Of a stretch of DNA of 64,000 nucleotides, positions 59,717 to 64,000 are shown piece by piece; the first letter of the stretch is position 1; each line of letters begins with the position of its first letter. The notes under the pieces are model-generated. The model did not search any database. It worked only from the letters and a program-made list of their open reading frames with translations, and was not told where the DNA came from. The position numbers and the translations under genes were made by a program. Source of the DNA: an uncultured Alphaproteobacteria bacterium (GTDB lineage: Bacteria; Pseudomonadota; Alphaproteobacteria; GCA-2731375); NCBI GenBank assembly GCA_951812805.1, contig CATOSZ010000001.1, forward strand, positions 1-64,000, written 5' to 3'.

Positions 59717-61808
59717 ACCGACCGGATATCGCGTGGGCGTCGATATCGGCGGCACCTTCACCGACGTCGTGCTGTGGGATCTGGCCGATGCGCGGATTGC
59801 GACGACCAAGCTGCTGACCACGCCCGACGATCCTTCGCGCGCGGTCATGGACGGCATTCGCCGCATCCTCGAGGCCAACGCTATCCGGCCGGGCGATGTC
59901 GGCGCGGTCATTCACGGCACCACCCTGGTGGCCAACGCCCTCATCGAGCGCAAGGGCGTGCCGACCGGCCTGATCACGACGCGCGGCTTTCGCGACGTGC
60001 TGGAGATCGGCCGCGAGTGGCGCTACGACCTGTTCAATCTCGAAATCGAAATGCCGACGCCGATCGCCGCGCGGCCGCACCGGTACGAAATCACCGAACG
60101 GACCGGCCCGGACGGCGCGATCCTGACGGAAATCGAAATTCATGAACTCGACGCTATCGCGGAACGGCTGCGGGCCGACGGCATCCGCTCCGTCGCCGTC
60201 TGCCTGCTGCACGCCTACCGCAACCCCGCGCACGAGATCGCCGTCCGCGCGCGGTTGGGTGAGATCGCCCCGGACCTTTCGGTCTCGCTGTCCTCCGAGG
60301 TCAGCCCGGAGATCGGGGAATACGAGCGCAGCTCGACCACCGTCGCCAACGCCTATGTGCATCCGACCTTCAAGACCTATGTCGATCAGCTGGTCGCGGG
60401 CCTGGCCGAGACGGGGTTTCGCAACGATCTGCTGTTGATCCTGTCCGACGGGCGCACGGTCCGGCAGGACACGGCGACGCTGTTCCCGATCCGCCTGGTG
60501 CAGTCCGGCCCGGCCGCCGGCGCGCAGGCCGCCAGCATCTACGGCGCGATTTCGAACGAGGCGGACCTGCTGTGCTTCGACATGGGCGGGACCACGGCGA
60601 AGGCCTGCCTGATCGAGGGGGGCGAGCCGGAGCGGACCGCGAACTTCGAGGTCGCCCGCGTCTTCCGCTTCGCCGAGGGCAGCGGCCTGCCCCTGCAGAT
60701 CCCGGCCATCGACATGATCGAGATCGGCGCCGGTGGCGGCTCCATCGCGCGGATCGATCGCCGGGGCCTGATCCAGGTCGGCCCGGACAGCTCCGGCTCC
60801 GACCCGGGCCCGGCCTGCTACGGGCTCGGCGGCGACCAGCCGACGGTGACGGACGCGGACCTCGTCCTCGGCTACCTCGATCCGGACAATTTCCTCGGCG
60901 GCAAGATGCCGCTCGACCTGGCCGCCGCGCGGGCCGCCATTCGCGCGTCCCTGGCCGAGCCCCTCGGCATCGACGTGGCGCAGGCGGCCTGGGGCATCCA
61001 CGAGACCGTCACCGCCAACATGGCGCAGGCCGCCACCGTGCATGCCATCGAGAAGGGCCTGAACGCCGACAAGTTCCGCCTGGTGCCGATCGGTGGCGCC
61101 GGGCCGGTCCATGCCTGCGCCATGGCGCGCAAGATGGGCATCGATCGGCTCGTCTGCCCGCTCGGCGCCGGGGTTGCCTCGGCGATCGGGATGCTCGGCT
61201 CACCGATCTCCTTCGCGTTGGCGCGGGCCGACATGGCCCGACTGGACAGCGTCGCCTGGCCGCGGGTCGCGGAAATGATCCACGAGCTGATTGCGCGCGG
61301 CCGCGAGCTGGTCGCCCATGCCGGCGTCCCCGATGGCGAGATCACCGTGTCGACCGCCGCGATGATGCGCTATGTCGGGCAGGGCTACGAGGTCGACGTG
61401 CCGGTCGCGCTGTCGGCGATAGAAGGCGCGCGCGAGGACGCCGTCGCCGAGGCCTTCACCGCGGCCTACCGCAAGCGCTTCGGGCGGAGCGAGGCGATGG
61501 CGCCGGAGATCACGACCTGGCGGGTCGTCGTCAGTGGGCCGCGCCCGCCGCTGCCCGCCACGCTTCGAAACGGAGCTTCCGCCGCCGCCGGCGCGACCCC
61601 CGCGCCCCGGACCGTGCGCCCGGTCTGGTTCGCCATGTCGGCGCAATTCGTCGACACGCCGGTCTTCGCCCGCCGGGCCATCGGCCCCGGCGCGGCCATT
61701 CGGGGCCCCGCGGTCCTGGAAGAGGACGAGTCGACGTTGATCCTGCCGCCCGATTTCTCCGCCGTCGCGGACGACGGTCTGAACCTCATCGTTTCGCGCA
61801 ACGCATAG
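59697..61808 (+). CDS. hyuA: Hydantoinase A/oxoprolinase family subunit (HyuA)
   Basis: A 703-residue HyuA-type ATPase subunit. The ASKHA-fold phosphate-1 motif GVDIGGTFTDVV is near residues 14-25. The HGTTLVANALIERKG segment follows. The second phosphate motif is LLCFDMGGTTAKACLI near residue 291. The C-terminus carries the usual oxoprolinase-like extension. With HyuB it forms an ATP-dependent cyclic amide or carboxylase-like complex. Its start lies inside hyuB, giving coupled translation. Confidence 0.93.
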   Translation: METWVAEPTGYRVGVDIGGTFTDVVLWDLADARIATTKLLTTPDDPSRAVMDGIRRILEANAIRPGDVGAVIHGTTLVANALIERKGVPTGLITTRGFRDVLEIGREWRYDLFNLEIEMPTPIAARPHRYEITERTGPDGAILTEIEIHELDAIAERLRADGIRSVAVCLLHAYRNPAHEIAVRARLGEIAPDLSVSLSSEVSPEIGEYERSSTTVANAYVHPTFKTYVDQLVAGLAETGFRNDLLLILSDGRTVRQDTATLFPIRLVQSGPAAGAQAASIYGAISNEADLLCFDMGGTTAKACLIEGGEPERTANFEVARVFRFAEGSGLPLQIPAIDMIEIGAGGGSIARIDRRGLIQVGPDSSGSDPGPACYGLGGDQPTVTDADLVLGYLDPDNFLGGKMPLDLAAARAAIRASLAEPLGIDVAQAAWGIHETVTANMAQAATVHAIEKGLNADKFRLVPIGGAGPVHACAMARKMGIDRLVCPLGAGVASAIGMLGSPISFALARADMARLDSVAWPRVAEMIHELIARGRELVAHAGVPDGEITVSTAAMMRYVGQGYEVDVPVALSAIEGAREDAVAEAFTAAYRKRFGRSEAMAPEITTWRVVVSGPRPPLPATLRNGASAAAGATPAPRTVRPVWFAMSAQFVDTPVFARRAIGPGAAIRGPAVLEEDESTLILPPDFSAVADDGLNLIVSRNA

Positions 61809-61824
61809 TCCGGGAGCCTGAAAA

Positions 61825-63432
61825 ATGTCGAAGACCACCGTCGCCGAGCTTTTGGTCGAGCGCCTGCGGGCGGCCGGGTTGCGACGCCTGTTCGGCGTTC
61901 CGGGCGGTGGCAGCAGCATGGACCTGATCGATGCGGCACGCCGGGCGGGCCTCGAGTTCGTGCTCTCGCGGCGGGAGGATTCAGGCATGGTCATGGCCGC
62001 CGTCACGGCCCTGCTGACGGATGCGCCCGGCCTCGCGCTCGGAACCAAGGGGCCCGGCGTCACCTCGAGTGCCAACGGCGTCGCCTCGGCCTATCTCGAT
62101 CGCGCGCCGGCGCTCTATGTTTCGGACGGTTTCGATGGCGACGAGGTCAGCTATGTCTCGCACCAGTATTTCGATCAGGGCGCCGTGCTCGCGCCGATCA
62201 CCAAGGACGTCGCCCTGTTGAACGGGGAGGATCCCGCGGCCGAGGTCGACGCGCTGCTCGCGACGATGGCCCGGGCGCCGAAGGGGCCGTGCTTCGTCGA
62301 GCTGACGGGGGCGGCGGCACGGCGCGAGGTCGACGCATCTCCGGCGGTGGCGGCGCCCCGCCCGGCGGCGACCCTCGCCGAGAGTGACCTGGCCGCGGCG
62401 CGGGCCTTGCTGGCGGCGAGCGAGCGGCCGGTGCTGATCGCCGGGCTGGAGGCCGCGACGGGCGAGAACGCCGCAGCGATCCGCGAGCTGGCGGCGGCCC
62501 TGAACGCGCCGGCACTGGTGACCTACATGGCCAAGGGCGTCGTGCCCGACGGCGACCCGGCGTTCGCCGGCGTCTTCACCGGCGGCCAGGCCGAGTTCGC
62601 CTGCGTCTCGAGCGCGGACCTGATCATCCTGCTCGGCCTCGATCCGGTCGAGTTGATCCGCAAGCCCTGGGCCTACGGGGCGCCGGTGCTGGATATCGCG
62701 GAGATACGTCACGAGAAGCACTATATGACGCCGGCTTACGGCCTTTACGGTCCGATCGCGGCGAGCCTGGAGCACCTCGGCGACGCCGCCCGACGCTCCC
62801 GGTGGGAGGCGGCGGAGATCGCGGTGTACCGGGACGGTTTTCACCAGGCCCTGGCCTTCAAGGAACGGGCCGGGATCTCGCCGGTGGACATCGTCCAGAT
62901 GGCGGCGACGGCCTTTGCGGGACGGCCGCGGCTGGCGGTCGATGCCGGGGCGCACATGTTTTCCGCGGTCGCCTTCTGGCCCGCCGCTGCGCCGCTGGAC
63001 GTGCTGATTTCGAACGGCCTGGCGACCATGGCCTTCGCCCTGCCCGCCGGCCTGGCCGCCGCCCTGCACGATCCGCAGCGCGGCGCGGTCGCGATGACCG
63101 GCGACGGCGGGTTGATGATGTGCCTGGGCGAGCTGGCGACGGCGGCGCAGCAGAATGCCCGATTGACGACCATCGTCTTCAACGACGGCTCGCTCTCGCT
63201 GATCGATATCAAGCGGCAGGAAATGCAGATGCCGGATCTCGGCTTCACCTGGCCGCGGCCCGACTTCGCCGCCGTCGCCCGCGGCCTCGATTGTTCGGCC
63301 TGGCGTGTCGCTACGGCGGAAGAGCTGCAAGCCGCCCTGGCCGAGGCCGCGCAAAACGACGGACCTGGGCTGATCGACGTCGTCGTCGATCCCGACGGCT
63401 ACCTCGAGCAGATGCGGGCCTTGCGGGGCTGA
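61825..63432 (+). CDS. Thiamine diphosphate-dependent decarboxylase-like enzyme
   Basis: A 535-residue ThDP enzyme of the acetolactate synthase/benzoylformate decarboxylase type. The N-terminal Pyr domain has LFGVPGGGSSMDLIDA. The expected ThDP-activating Glu lies in SRREDSGMVMAA (about residue 52). The PP domain has the GDG motif at 426-428 and the ThDP-closing Asn near VFNDGS. No obvious regulatory subunit is adjacent, so a 2-oxoacid decarboxylase is more likely than ALS. GGGAG lies 8 nt before the ATG. It follows HyuA by 16 bp. Confidence 0.9.
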   Translation: MSKTTVAELLVERLRAAGLRRLFGVPGGGSSMDLIDAARRAGLEFVLSRREDSGMVMAAVTALLTDAPGLALGTKGPGVTSSANGVASAYLDRAPALYVSDGFDGDEVSYVSHQYFDQGAVLAPITKDVALLNGEDPAAEVDALLATMARAPKGPCFVELTGAAARREVDASPAVAAPRPAATLAESDLAAARALLAASERPVLIAGLEAATGENAAAIRELAAALNAPALVTYMAKGVVPDGDPAFAGVFTGGQAEFACVSSADLIILLGLDPVELIRKPWAYGAPVLDIAEIRHEKHYMTPAYGLYGPIAASLEHLGDAARRSRWEAAEIAVYRDGFHQALAFKERAGISPVDIVQMAATAFAGRPRLAVDAGAHMFSAVAFWPAAAPLDVLISNGLATMAFALPAGLAAALHDPQRGAVAMTGDGGLMMCLGELATAAQQNARLTTIVFNDGSLSLIDIKRQEMQMPDLGFTWPRPDFAAVARGLDCSAWRVATAEELQAALAEAAQNDGPGLIDVVVDPDGYLEQMRALRG

Positions 63433-63437
63433 GGGCG

Positions 63438-64000
63438 ATGACTGCGGCAGAGGATCCCCGGTTCGCGGCGCTCGACGACTGGATCGAAGGCATGATCAGG
63501 GCGGGCAAGCTGGCCCGTGCGCAGACGACCGTCTTCAAGTCCGGCACGCTCCTCCACACCAACCGGCAGGGCGTCATGGACATCGCCGGCGACGTTCCGC
63601 TGTGCGACGACGCGATCTTCCGCATCTATTCCATGACCAAACCGGTCACCGCCGTCGCCATGATGAGCCTGGTCGAGGCGGGGCTCTGCGCGCTCGACGA
63701 CCCGTTGGCCAAGTTCATACCGGCCTTCGCCGCCACCCGCGTTTATCGCCGCGGCGCCATCGACGATATGACGTTGGCGCCTCCCGACACGGCGCTGACG
63801 ATCCGCCATCTGCTCACCCACACCGGCGGCCTGACCTATGCCAACCAGCGGGTCGAGCCGGTCGCGACGCTCTACCGCGAGAACAAGGTGGACTTCTCCG
63901 CCGCGCGCGACGATTTCGCCGCCCTGGTCGACACGGTCGCCGGCCTGCCGCTGGTCTTCGATCCGGGCGCGCGCTGGCACTACAGCATTTCGCACGACGT
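63438..64000 (+). CDS. Serine hydrolase (class C beta-lactamase-like), cut by window end
   Basis: The frame is open from ATG 63438 to the window end (at least 187 codons). The SxxK motif is at S65-K68 (IYSMTKPV), followed by LTIRHLLTHTGGLTY, a standard segment of class C beta-lactamase-type esterases/peptidases. The YxN motif position reads WHYSISHD near residue 182. There is no signal peptide, so it is probably cytosolic, such as an esterase. GAGGGC precedes the start. It lies 5 bp after the ThDP enzyme and continues the operon. Confidence 0.9.
   Translation, partial: MTAAEDPRFAALDDWIEGMIRAGKLARAQTTVFKSGTLLHTNRQGVMDIAGDVPLCDDAIFRIYSMTKPVTAVAMMSLVEAGLCALDDPLAKFIPAFAATRVYRRGAIDDMTLAPPDTALTIRHLLTHTGGLTYANQRVEPVATLYRENKVDFSAARDDFAALVDTVAGLPLVFDPGARWHYSISHD

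Noticed and set aside
61825..63432. The ThDP-dependent enzyme as a part of the TPP-riboswitch system
   Set aside because: It uses thiamine diphosphate as cofactor, but it lies 46 kb away in a different operon with no riboswitch of its own.

Overview
The window is high-GC (roughly two thirds G+C by eye), densely coded chromosomal DNA. It most likely comes from an alphaproteobacterium, perhaps in or near Rhodospirillales. The taxonomic guess rests on the maf-aroE-coaE-dnaQ gene order, a DUF3126 protein, a tsaE-amgK pair, and a broad catabolic gene set (molybdenum hydroxylases, branched-chain/amide-type ABC uptake, amidase, P450, Baeyer-Villiger-type monooxygenase, hydantoinase). No rRNA, tRNA or CRISPR array was recognised.

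Layout. 1-3348 is an insertion-sequence graveyard. An ISAs1-type transposase, cut by the window edge, sits inside the 5' part of an IS21-type istA whose C-terminal half and istB follow; then come a frameshifted IS256-type remnant, two strong inverted repeats and an IS21-like terminus. 3472-6926 (minus) is the housekeeping cluster maf-aroE-coaE-dnaQ plus a PPOX-like flavoprotein. 7010-8098 is an unrecognised gene. 8115-15561 (minus) is the most interesting unit. A sigma-70-like promoter and a textbook TPP riboswitch lead a tight six-gene operon: LuxE-like acyl-protein synthetase, LuxC-like acyl reductase, a three-gene NMT1/THI5-type ABC importer and a short-chain dehydrogenase, with a GNAT acetyltransferase and a small membrane protein downstream. 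No known thi biosynthesis gene is present. I infer a carboxylate-to-aldehyde-to-alcohol reduction pathway that salvages an imported, oxidised thiamine precursor when TPP is low.

15628-20800 holds DUF3126, a dispersed palindromic repeat, a cupin-type metalloprotein, an M24 peptidase-like enzyme, an alpha/beta hydrolase, an M17 aminopeptidase and a DUF1330 protein. 21060-33772 (plus) holds a DUF1177-LLM flavoenzyme-molybdenum hydroxylase operon in which the molybdopterin and FAD subunits are fused, then a P450, a BenE-type transporter, a cyclase-family hydrolase and a large SAM/adenylate cyclase/AAA protein.

33811-40728 (minus) holds a complete branched-chain-type ABC uptake operon, a membrane protein and a nucleobase permease. 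It diverges from a plus-strand set: amidase, an orphan molybdenum-hydroxylase large subunit and a THUMP/RlmL-like methyltransferase. 45927-49511 has a flippase-like membrane protein and a lipid kinase (minus) divergent from an ABC-2 exporter (plus). 49496-55316 (minus) holds a methyltransferase, two Fe(II)/2-oxoglutarate oxygenases, a quinone reductase, a GST, tsaE and an amgK-like kinase. 55459-64000 (plus) is a catabolic operon: flavin monooxygenase, class IV aminotransferase, HyuB, HyuA, a TPP-dependent decarboxylase-like enzyme, and a class C beta-lactamase-type serine hydrolase running off the end.
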